This document shows positions 39,162 through 47,390 of a stretch of 64,000 bases of DNA, piece after piece. Below the pieces are notes generated by a model, which did not search any database, had not been told where the DNA came from, and saw nothing but the letters and a program-made list of their open reading frames with translations. Source of the DNA: Globisporangium splendens (lineage: Eukaryota; Oomycota; Peronosporomycetes; Pythiales; Pythiaceae); the NCBI GenBank assembly GCA_006386115.1, contig VFIW01000018.1, positions 496,001 to 560,000 on the forward strand, written 5' to 3'. A program made the position numbers and the translations under genes. Each line of letters opens with the position of its first letter. Position 1 is the stretch's first letter.

Positions 39162-41305
39162 ATGCGCATGTGTGGTCTCGTCACCGCTGCTGCCATCGCA
39201 TTAGCGAGCGTCGTCGCTGGAAACGCTGCTGCCCTCGCACCAGAACAGCCACAGAGTCAAGGTGCGTTATTACGTTCTTCTTGCTTGCTCGTTCGTCTGT
39301 CAGCAAGGTATCTCATTTCGTTGGTTTGATGGTCGTAGATTGCTATGAGTTCCCATTGGTGGTCTTGTCGGCGGTCAACCGCGCGTTTCCAGATCCAACG
39401 TGCAACCAGTTGCGATACCCGGCGCCTGACTGCCTCAAGGAGAAAGTGGAGACTCGCGTTGAAGTGATCGACAACGCGGATGGCTCGTTGAACTGCTATG
39501 GCACAGAGCCGACGGCGGTGTATGAGGATGTCGAGTCCAACTACCGCGGTCAAACGAGTCTATTCTTCCCAAAGCACCAGATGAACGTCAAGTTCAAGAA
39601 CGAGACGAGCTTTCTGGGTCTCCCCGAGGACAAGGCGTTCATCTTGAATGGTCCGTACTTGGACTGCTCGCTGTTGCGGAACCACATGGCGCATTGGCTC
39701 TTCCGATCCACGGGGCGATACTCTCCGCGCACCAAGCACGTCGTGCTGTACATGCGCGAGTCGCCCGATCAAGCCGAGGCGCGGTACGCGGGCATCTACT
39801 TGCTGCTCGAGAAGCCCACGTACGGTCCGAACCGCGTGAACCTCGCGAAATTGGACACGAAATGCAAGGATGTGACGGATTTCACCGGTGGCTGGGCTTG
39901 GCAGAATGATCCATTGAGCTACGGTTCATACTCGCCCAACGTCGTCATTGATCAATACCAGAACGAGTTTGGCATGGGCGAGCGCCCGATCCTGGCGTAC
40001 CCGGACGGTGGCGAGCTCTCGCAGAAGGTCCGCGACTACTTTGTCAACACTTCGACGGGGTTCCTGCCGCAACTGTACCGCTTCCTCTGGAACAACATGA
40101 CCAATCCGGATGCGCTGGAGACACACCTGGACCTCGGCAGCTTTGCGGATTACATTCTGCACACCGAGATGTCGCTCAACGTCGACGCATACCGTCGAAG
40201 CACGTTCTTCTTCAAGGATCGTGCGCAGACGATCAACGCCGGCCCCGTGTGGGACCTGAACCTCGCATACGGCAACGGCGCGCGCCGCGACTTCAAGGAC
40301 TGGATCTTCCCGCAGTACACATACTGGAAGCGCCTGATGTGCAACTATAAGCTCACGTCGCTCGTGATCCAGCGCTGGAAGCAACTGCGAAGTGATGGCG
40401 GCGTCTGGAGCGACAAAGCGATCAGTGACTTCCTCGATGCGGGAGCGGCGCCCGTGCGTCGCCAGCTGCACAAGTGCAAGGGCGAGTGGAGAGGCGACGC
40501 TGTGCAGTGCGCGTATGTGAGCTTGAAGGACTGCAATGGCACGTACGAAGAGCGCGTAGAATCGCTCAAGCAAGCCGTGCTCGACCGCAGCCACTGGATG
40601 GACGCGCACATCACGCAGTTGTACAAGCCGCTCGATGCAACCACGTGCTCGGGTGTGGGCGAGATCCCAAAGTACAATTGCGCGCGCGATGGGAACGACG
40701 ACGGATGTCTGCGGGAACCGGAGAAGTACTACAACGCCATAGCGTTCCCGCGCGTTCGAACGCCATACACTGGTCCATCGTGTGCCACGAAGTTTGCAGC
40801 TTCGCTTGATGGCACGGCGCAATACAAACTAGTGCCGGCCGACGAGCAGGCTTCCGACGACGATTGCTGGAAGTCTGCGGGTCTGTACGTGTACCCGCAG
40901 CAGAAGGGCGTGCGCGAACGCAACCTCACGTACTTTTGCAATGGCTATGGCACCTGCGCGCAAGGACCAGGCGCGAAGTGTGACTGCCTCACGGGCATCC
41001 TCTTGCAGCAGCATTCGTGTCGTCGCATCGACGCCGAGAGCGAAAAGTACATGCCCGTCGCGTCTGCGTCCACCTCTGCTAGCAAGCAGCAGCAGCTTGC
41101 AGCGGCAGACCCCACCACCGAAAGCGAGTCCGAGCGAGCGCAGCACAAGTTGTTCCTGGCGCTTGGCGGCATGCTGCTGGTCGCGAGCGTGTTCTTCGTC
41201 GTGGTGAAAGCGAAGGAGCGCGCGCGCTTGAACGTGTACCGCCCCGTGCAGTACGGAAGCGTCGACGACTATCGCGCATTCACGAACCCCCCACGTGCTC
41301 TATGA
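39162..41305 (+). CDS. CotH-domain secreted/membrane-anchored protein, copy 3
   Basis: Exon 1 (39162-39261) encodes MRMCGLVTAAAIALASVVAG, a good signal peptide. A 77-bp intron (GTGCGT...CGTAG, phase 1) leads into exon 2 (39339-41305), giving 688 residues. The same architecture as copies 1 and 2: SNYRGQTSLFFPKHQM, FILNGPYLDCSLLRNHMAHW, YAGIYLLLEKPTYGPNRVNL and INAGPVWDLNLAYGNGA. A Cys-rich stalk (YFCNGYGTCAQGPGAKCDC), a C-terminal membrane helix (LALGGMLLVASVFFVVV) and a basic tail with PVQYGS follow. It is the most diverged copy and has a longer cytosolic tail. The spliced model was chosen because it supplies the signal peptide and keeps the shared intron position; the frame is open further upstream without family resemblance. 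Confidence 0.85.
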
Positions 41306-42685
41306 TCATTCCATAGGCGGCATGGAGAGCTATCTCTGCTGCATCTTTGCATTTGTTTCCTCGCAGAAAATGAGCTGCCAAATGTGTCGTAATTAATGAA
41401 CCCACTTTTTCAAAAGCTAAATGACGGTATTCACGGATACATCCGTAACTAAAGAAGGTAGTCAGCAGCAAAGGCAAAAAGCAGACGCGAAAGCAGAACA
41501 AGAGAGTCGGACCATCACAGCGTACAGTACTCGTCAGTTTTAATTGTACAGTAATTGCTTCCATACTGAAACCAAGTCATTTTGTTTTAGCTCCATTTGA
41601 TTGGGCAACACAGGATCTAGAGGGAAAAATAAACTCGCAATCGGTTGCTTCCAAATTCACGGCATGACGCCATTTCAATCCTCTTGCAAGGATAAATGCT
41701 TCATCTTTGGAAGAGAACCGAGAGGGCGTCCATGGAACAGAGTTTTTTTTTAATGACAGCCATAGTGCCATAACATCACGCGCTCTCTCTGTGCTTGCAT
41801 GCACGAAAGTAAACAAACGTCGTCACCTTAGCATTGTGGAAAGGTGGGGATTGGATCAACGAAGGCGCTGCCGAGTGTCACTGCAAACTGACTTTCCTGT
41901 CTTTTTGTCTTTTTTTGGACACGCACTTGAACTACAGCATCATAAACGACAATGAACTGAATGCGGTCCACGAACGAACGCCTTTGGGGTAAACTTGTAA
42001 ATCCTTCAGTACAGTTGACACCGAGTTCGGCCATCTGCACCTTCCCCTTCCGCTGTGCCAGATGCATCCACTGTTGGATGACAAAGAAATACCCCAAACA
42101 GCATGTCATAGCAACATCTATACCCTTTTTAATGTGATCAATCTCATGCAGTGATGCTGGAACAAGTGTCGAGCTATCCTGTAGTATAAATCAGTTTTGC
42201 CTTTTCACATCTGCATCACCGTTTTCCAAACCAGCTCCTTTGTGGTTCTATACCGTCAAGCTGTTGACTGTGGAGAGGGAAATGCATGTTGCACTGTAAT
42301 TGCCCATCTGTCGTCAGGTTGTCAACCAATAAGCAGTCGGCGCCTTTACCCAACCATCTGAAAGGGAGAAAGCTCCAGGTTTCATTCTGATGCTGTGGGA
42401 ATTAAAGCACAGTGGACGCCTGCCCTGGATGGGCGGACGGTAGAGGCGTGAGCCGATGGAAAAGGAGAAACAGAGCGAATATTCACACAAAGGCGCCGCC
42501 GCATTCACGCCCTCCGCCTTCTCGCATCAAACGCGCTATTGAAGACGCCATTACGGAAACGTATTGCGGTGTGCGTATTTGAGATCCGAGGCGATTGTAC
42601 CTATCACGAATTGACGCCGAAGAAGACACGAGGCGCGGTGCCGATCTCTCCCTGTGCATAGATATATAAGTAGTGTATAAGCAGC
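41306..42685. other. Mostly non-coding stretch after the CotH cluster
   Basis: Apart from the possible minus-strand remnant at 41577-42109, I see no gene. A TATATATAAG-like word directly precedes the membrane-protein start at 42686. Confidence 0.4.
41577..42109 (-). pseudogene. Unassigned minus-strand remnant, weakly PIG-H-like
   Basis: Two open frames on the minus strand look more protein-like than their surroundings. The upstream one (41828-42109) has a hydrophobic start (MTCCLGYFFVIQQWM) then MAELGVNCTEGFTSLPQRRS and FVDRIQFIVVYDAVVQ. This order (short hydrophobic hairpin, LGV, RxxFVxRxxIxxIVVxxAV) recalls PIG-H, a subunit of the enzyme that starts GPI-anchor synthesis. A GTGCGT donor-like site follows directly, but no acceptor gives a clean continuation. 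The downstream frame (41577-41816) is not recognised. It may be a decayed gene or chance. Confidence 0.25.
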
Positions 42686-44050
42686 ATGAGCGATTCGACC
42701 GGGTCGAGTGCGCCGACGGCGGACGAGCTGCTCCAGAACCTGCTGGATTCTGTGACGCCCACGGCGTCGTCTTTCAGTGGCGAGACATCAAAATCATCGT
42801 CCGGTCCCGCAGCCTCGTCAGCGGAAACGAGCGCGTCGCTGACGCCTGTGACGACTTCCCCCGCGTCGTCCATTTCCGTGACGGTGACGCCAGCTCCAAC
42901 AAGTTCGCCGCAGAGTGTCACGTCCACGGCCGACTCGACAGGCAGCGGCAAGGGCTCGGGATCCGGACTCTCGATTGGCATCGCCGCCGCGGCCGTGATC
43001 GTGGTTGTGCTCGTCGTGATGGCGTTCAGACGCAAGAAGCAAAAGCACAAGCACGCGCACCTCAACGACCTGGGCACGCCGCAACTCTCGATCGAGCTGC
43101 CGCACCCAGCACGCCTGAATGACGACTCAAGAGGCACCGACGACGACGAGCATCGGATATCAGTGTTTACAAGTGTCCAGAATGGAGGAGAGAGCGTGTT
43201 CAACGCGGCAGGTGAAGTCAGTCCTGCTTTCTTTGGCAACACACAGCTCGCGCCGTCGCAATGCCGCGTCTCGCATAAACCGCAGACTGGACCCGTGAGT
43301 ACGACGTTCAAAATGGAAGGAGGCGCAGCGGGATTGGATGCGTCCGTCGTGAACCCAGTGCCAGACAGCAGTAAGACGAACAAGACGATCCGAGTGGCCA
43401 GTGGCCGTGTGCCCGCGGACTTGCAAGCTCCACCCCCAGTGGCACCACCTGCAGGTGGCGCTGGCTCGCTTCCGCGCGATATTAGTATGGCGAGCCTTAA
43501 CAGTTTGCACGACAGCACGTGTGGCGACTTCTTCAAGCATGGCGATGGTCTTGGAGAACAAATTCGAGCGCAGAATCGAGCCAAGGCTCCGTCCATGGTG
43601 CTTGAAGAAGAAAATGACTCGGTGAGATCCAATGCGAGCACTACGGCAGCCGTACAACCAAGTTCTGCGTCATCTGCAGCCTCGTATCGACCACCTGCTG
43701 TCCCTGCTGCTGCAACGCCAAAGACGATGAGCATTGCGCCATCGACTCCATCGGCTGTTCCTGCTGCGCCAGCACCCAGACGCCCGCCGCCGCCTCCGGT
43801 GCCAGCAGCTGCAACATTTGCGGTGCCGCCAGCGATCGCAACGAGCGACACGAACGTGTATCGTCCGTCGACAGAGAGTGAGCTCGTGTTCAAGCGGCTC
43901 TCGACTGCGTCGACCGACAGTCTCGGCTCCATGAAGCGCTTCTCGACGTCCTCGACTGACAGCGCGAACCCGCGAGCGGGGTCCATGATTGAGATTGTCG
44001 AAATCGTTCCGGGCGAAGGCAGCAAAGGCGCAAAGGAGATTGAAATCTAG
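42686..44050 (+). CDS. Single-pass membrane protein with mucin-like Ser/Thr-rich ectodomain
   Basis: An intronless 454-residue protein. Residues 1-95 are Ser/Thr/Pro-rich (TSASLTPVTTSPASSISVTV), a likely O-glycosylation region, but no cleavable signal peptide is evident at the start. One membrane helix, LSIGIAAAAVIVVVLVVMAF (~96-115), is followed by RRKKQKHKHAH, which fixes the C-terminal ~340 residues as cytosolic. The cytosolic part is disordered, with a polyproline block APRRPPPPPVPAA and a near-duplicated phospho-site-like motif, FKRLSTASTDSLGS then MKRFSTSSTDS, close to the C-terminus. The layout recalls wall-stress sensors of fungi (Ser/Thr ectodomain, one helix, short tail), but no homologous family is recognised. 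Function unknown. Confidence 0.65.
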   Translation: MSDSTGSSAPTADELLQNLLDSVTPTASSFSGETSKSSSGPAASSAETSASLTPVTTSPASSISVTVTPAPTSSPQSVTSTADSTGSGKGSGSGLSIGIAAAAVIVVVLVVMAFRRKKQKHKHAHLNDLGTPQLSIELPHPARLNDDSRGTDDDEHRISVFTSVQNGGESVFNAAGEVSPAFFGNTQLAPSQCRVSHKPQTGPVSTTFKMEGGAAGLDASVVNPVPDSSKTNKTIRVASGRVPADLQAPPPVAPPAGGAGSLPRDISMASLNSLHDSTCGDFFKHGDGLGEQIRAQNRAKAPSMVLEEENDSVRSNASTTAAVQPSSASSAASYRPPAVPAAATPKTMSIAPSTPSAVPAAPAPRRPPPPPVPAAATFAVPPAIATSDTNVYRPSTESELVFKRLSTASTDSLGSMKRFSTSSTDSANPRAGSMIEIVEIVPGEGSKGAKEIEI

Positions 44051-44556
44051 ACAGCAGTCAGCAATGGTGATTAGTGAATGGATGAATGAGCGAGAGAAGG
44101 AGAATGTGTACATGTAGGTGATGTGGAGCAACAGCAAGTGTCTCGTAATAAACTAATGTCGATATAGAAAAGAAAATCATTCTGGACAAAATTCGAACCT
44201 GTGAGATTTTGCTCCTTGAAGCTGAAGCTGAGTTTTTGTAGGTAGAGCTACACGAAAATTGTAGATCGGATCAAAAATACCACACAACAACAGCGCTAAA
44301 CCTGCCTGTAAAAGCTGCACTTGTTGGATCACTCTGACAACAAGTGCATTTTTTCTGTGCATTTAAATGAATGCTGCACCAGTACGAGCAACACTCGATG
44401 TGTCCCGAATGTTGCTTTCCCTCACATCTGAAACAACCTTCTCCATTTCTGAGCAACCTTCGCGCAACCTCTCTCCCCTTCCTCCCCCGATTCTGTCGGT
44501 CAGGAAGAGCCCTCCATTTCGACCAAGCGAGGCAAACGCAGAGGAAGGAGACAGAC
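44051..44556. promoter_or_regulatory. Intergenic, NDUFA12 promoter with GGTTG repeats
   Basis: No protein gene. CAACCTTCGCGCAACCTC (44454-44471) is the reverse complement of the shared GGTTG direct repeat, with a third copy at 44435-44439, about 85-120 bp before the NDUFA12 start. A weak tRNA-like A/B-box pair lies at 44190-44252 on the minus strand. Confidence 0.4.
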
Positions 44557-45327
44557 ATGCTGGCTGGCGGACGACAGACGGCGGCGATCGCGGGCGGCCG
44601 CCTCGTGAAGAAGAGCGCGCCGCTCGCGAACGCGCAGGCGCAGCTGCAGGTGCGCTCGTTCTACTCGCTCTACGAGAAGTACAGCGAGGCGTACAAGCGC
44701 TACGGCTGGAAGCTCTCGCTCTGGAAGCTCTACAACCCGGGCGACATCAAGTTCGGCAAGTTTGTCGGCGAGGACGAGTTCGGCCACAAGTACTACGAGG
44801 ACCCGAACGAGGTCCACTTGCAGCACCGCTGGACCGAGTTCAAGGTCGACTCGTTCGACGAGTTCGAAGGCACGCACATCCCGCCACAATGGCACTTGTG
44901 GCTGCAGCACACGACCGACGCCATGCCCAATGACCCAGGCCAAGACGTAAGTCGGTTTGTTTATGCTTAGTATGCTTGTCGTATAGCATAATGGGCTAAT
45001 CGTAGTGATGTGTCTGTGTTTATGTACGTGCAGCCAGCGAACTGGCCGAAGATCCCAATCTCGGAGACGTCGGACGCGCCATTCAAGAACCACTTGGCGC
45101 CGAACGTGCCGTACTACCCGAACAAGACGCTGTACCGCTCGCGCGGCTTCGGCATCGGCAGTCTGGACACCAAGCCGGATGAGCCCGACCAGTACTACAT
45201 CCAGCGCAACCACGTGCTCCGTAACCGCAAGCGCCAGGCCGACTTCCAGGACGACTTTGACTACAACAACCCGGACGCGCCTGCAAAGAACAGCTCGGAG
45301 ACGCTCCGTCCTGCTACCAAGAACTAA
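44557..45327 (+). CDS. NDUFA12: NDUFA12-like subunit of mitochondrial complex I (B17.2)
   Basis: Two exons, 44557-44946 and 45034-45327 (GTAAGT...GTGCAG intron of 87 bp, phase 0), give 227 residues. The diagnostic core is at ~70-120: FVGEDEFGHKYYEDPNEVHL, QHRWTEFKVDSFDEF, then IPPQWHLWLQHTTDAMP, matching the NDUFA12 family. The N-terminus is basic with ANAQAQLQVRSFYSLYEKY, consistent with mitochondrial import. The C-terminal exon is longer than in animals, ending with an Asn/Asp-rich tail. NDUFA12 is an accessory subunit at the peripheral arm of complex I. Regulation: the promoter carries the GGTTG repeat seen in other housekeeping genes of this window. Confidence 0.9.
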
Positions 45328-45573
45328 AGTTTGGCTCGATCTGCATACGACACATGAGGCGCCCTCTTAACAAAGAGGGAGAGATTGAGAGACCAGGAGA
45401 GGACGATCGATGCGCAGCGCTGTGATTATGATTAAACGTGGCCGAGTCCCATCAAAAAACACGACAAAAACGCTTGAAACACAACAACAGGAGCATCAAT
45501 TATCAAATCTCTAAGAGCTCAAGTACCCACTGGAGCTGCCTGTCGCGTCGATCGCTTCGAGTGCGACTTGCTT

Positions 45574-47058
45574 TTACAGATACTGCTGGGTAATCGACGC
45601 CAACATCCATGCTTTTTCAACCGTAAAGCTGGAATTTGCCGCACTGGATGACGCGGCTGGCGGACTTCCTGTTGTTGCCCCCGTTGCTGCTGTCTCCTTT
45701 TTCAAAGAGGTTGTACCTGGAGCTTTTTGGGGGCCATCTCGTGATAATGATGCGTCGTGTCGTTTGCTTCCTTCCTCTTTTTGTACTAATCCATACGAAC
45801 GTAGAAGCTCCACTGGAAAGCGAATCTCTTCACACACGCCCGCATCAATCTGCGTCTGCCATTCCGTCTTGTGCGCATGCATATCCAGCATCACTTGACC
45901 ACGATACAAATCCTCTAACGTGGCCGCATGGGCTTCACCACCACCGCCACTTTGCTCTGGAGGCCAACGCGCATCACGTGCCTGGGTATGGAAGCACGGC
46001 GGGATCTTGAGGTCCGCTCCCTGTTGCAGTTTACCGCCCCACACATCTGGGAAGCGCCCCAGATGCGTGTATTTCTCCTCGAGCCATTCGAGACCACAGA
46101 CCGGGTAATGTAGCACACACGCACGATTTCCTTCGGGTTCGATCGCAACTTGCGATTGCAGCATATTGCATCGCGCGTCAAAGAAATTGCTCTTCTGAGT
46201 AGCTGCTGGTGCCATATTGCCGGGAAGCTGCCAATGATGGACACTCGCGGGGATCGTGTCCTTGGCGACACGCACGAGGGATTTGCCGTTGTCGTAAAAC
46301 AGGAAATACTGCTGGAATGGCGATCGTTTTTGCCAAAATGCGAGCGCTTTATGAGCCATTGGCGTCAACGGGATCCGCGCATGATGCCTTCGGAACGTGG
46401 TCGTCGTTGCAAAGTAGTTGTCGCCGTAGATCTTCGTGGGGATCGCTTCGTAGTTGACGATCGTCAGTTGGTGGGCATGCTGCGTCTCCAGCGCATGGAC
46501 ATATGCTGATAGCGCTGTTCTTGGTGTCGTTTTCTTGGATGCAAAGGACTCCACGTACAGCAGCTCATCCACATCCAAGTGCAGCAGCCACCGCAGCTCT
46601 CCAACGCTGTCAACAGCAGCATTACCATGTCCTAAATGGCTGTTGTGCGCGTTGCAGGCGTGTATCGCACGCTCGGCGTTGAGCATCTGCCGCGCCGCGA
46701 CGTCCTCATCGAGCACATCGCGGGATTGCTCATAAAGCGCACACTCGGCGTACACTGTGTCGTCAATTCTGCTGTCACTGTCATCGCCATTTGGTCGCTT
46801 GGTATAGTGCAATTCGATCCGCCCTTGAACCACACACTCTTGCACGTGCGCGTGCAGCTCGTGCAGCCGCACTTGGGACTGCTCATCGCCGTCGAAAAAC
46901 ACGAAGATCTTGGCGATGCCGATCTCCAGATGGTACAAAAGAAACGCGCTCAGCACGTTCACATGGCGGTCGCTGCTCGTAGAGCACGTGGGGCTCAGCG
47001 CTTTGTCCCGCGCGAGCCACACGGTCGTCACGAGCGCCACGGGTGCATGCAGTGCCAT
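45574..47058 (-). CDS. GT92/Glyco_tranf_2_4-like glycosyltransferase
   Basis: An intronless frame of 494 residues from MALHAPVALVT. The N-terminal half is a GT-A-like fold: VNVLSAFLLYHLEIGIAKIF (the motif around HxxxG(I/V)xxFxxFD), KIFVFFDGDEQSQV, and a nucleotide/metal site HLDVDELLYVES. DVDE in this position is typical of family 92 and related transferases. Later blocks include LTIVNYEAIPTK, GKSLVRV and HHWQLPG, and the C-terminal ~100 residues are Ser/Gly/Lys-rich and disordered. No membrane helix or signal is seen, unlike most Golgi GT92 enzymes, so a missing 5' exon is possible; the frame opens a little further with GTG at 47076. Substrate unknown. Confidence 0.72.
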   Translation of the reverse strand: MALHAPVALVTTVWLARDKALSPTCSTSSDRHVNVLSAFLLYHLEIGIAKIFVFFDGDEQSQVRLHELHAHVQECVVQGRIELHYTKRPNGDDSDSRIDDTVYAECALYEQSRDVLDEDVAARQMLNAERAIHACNAHNSHLGHGNAAVDSVGELRWLLHLDVDELLYVESFASKKTTPRTALSAYVHALETQHAHQLTIVNYEAIPTKIYGDNYFATTTTFRRHHARIPLTPMAHKALAFWQKRSPFQQYFLFYDNGKSLVRVAKDTIPASVHHWQLPGNMAPAATQKSNFFDARCNMLQSQVAIEPEGNRACVLHYPVCGLEWLEEKYTHLGRFPDVWGGKLQQGADLKIPPCFHTQARDARWPPEQSGGGGEAHAATLEDLYRGQVMLDMHAHKTEWQTQIDAGVCEEIRFPVELLRSYGLVQKEEGSKRHDASLSRDGPQKAPGTTSLKKETAATGATTGSPPAASSSAANSSFTVEKAWMLASITQQYL

Positions 47059-47390
47059 TTTTTCGTCGGTGCACACTTCAAATAGCTCTTGGATGCAGAT
47101 ATGGCCACTAAACCGAGGGATAAAAAATGGAGAGACGTAGGAACTCTCTCAATGTTCGTATGTTGAGATGTCATTAAACAAGAGAGGCTCCCCAGTATTG
47201 TGTTTGCTGGTCTTTTTTTTCATGTTCGCAAATAATCCGAAGCGGAAATTGAGAGCAGAAACAAACCAGTGGTCTGCGTCTTCCTTCTGCCTCCTTCTCC
47301 GTTCCTTTCTACACATACACACACACACAAGGGGATGACTTCTTGCACTCCCTCATGCCTTCGTCATCACCACCCCGTCGTCGTCGTCAC
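47059..47390. other. Intergenic between the glycosyltransferase and ATG2
   Basis: Contains a CA dinucleotide tract (ACACACACACACACAAG at 47315-47331) and otherwise no feature I can name. Confidence 0.4.

Noticed and set aside
42604..44025. 473-codon minus-strand frame opposite the mucin-like membrane protein
   Set aside because: Antisense of a Ser/Thr/Ala-rich gene gives an artificial open frame; it has no motif, while the plus strand has a membrane helix with a basic stop-transfer.
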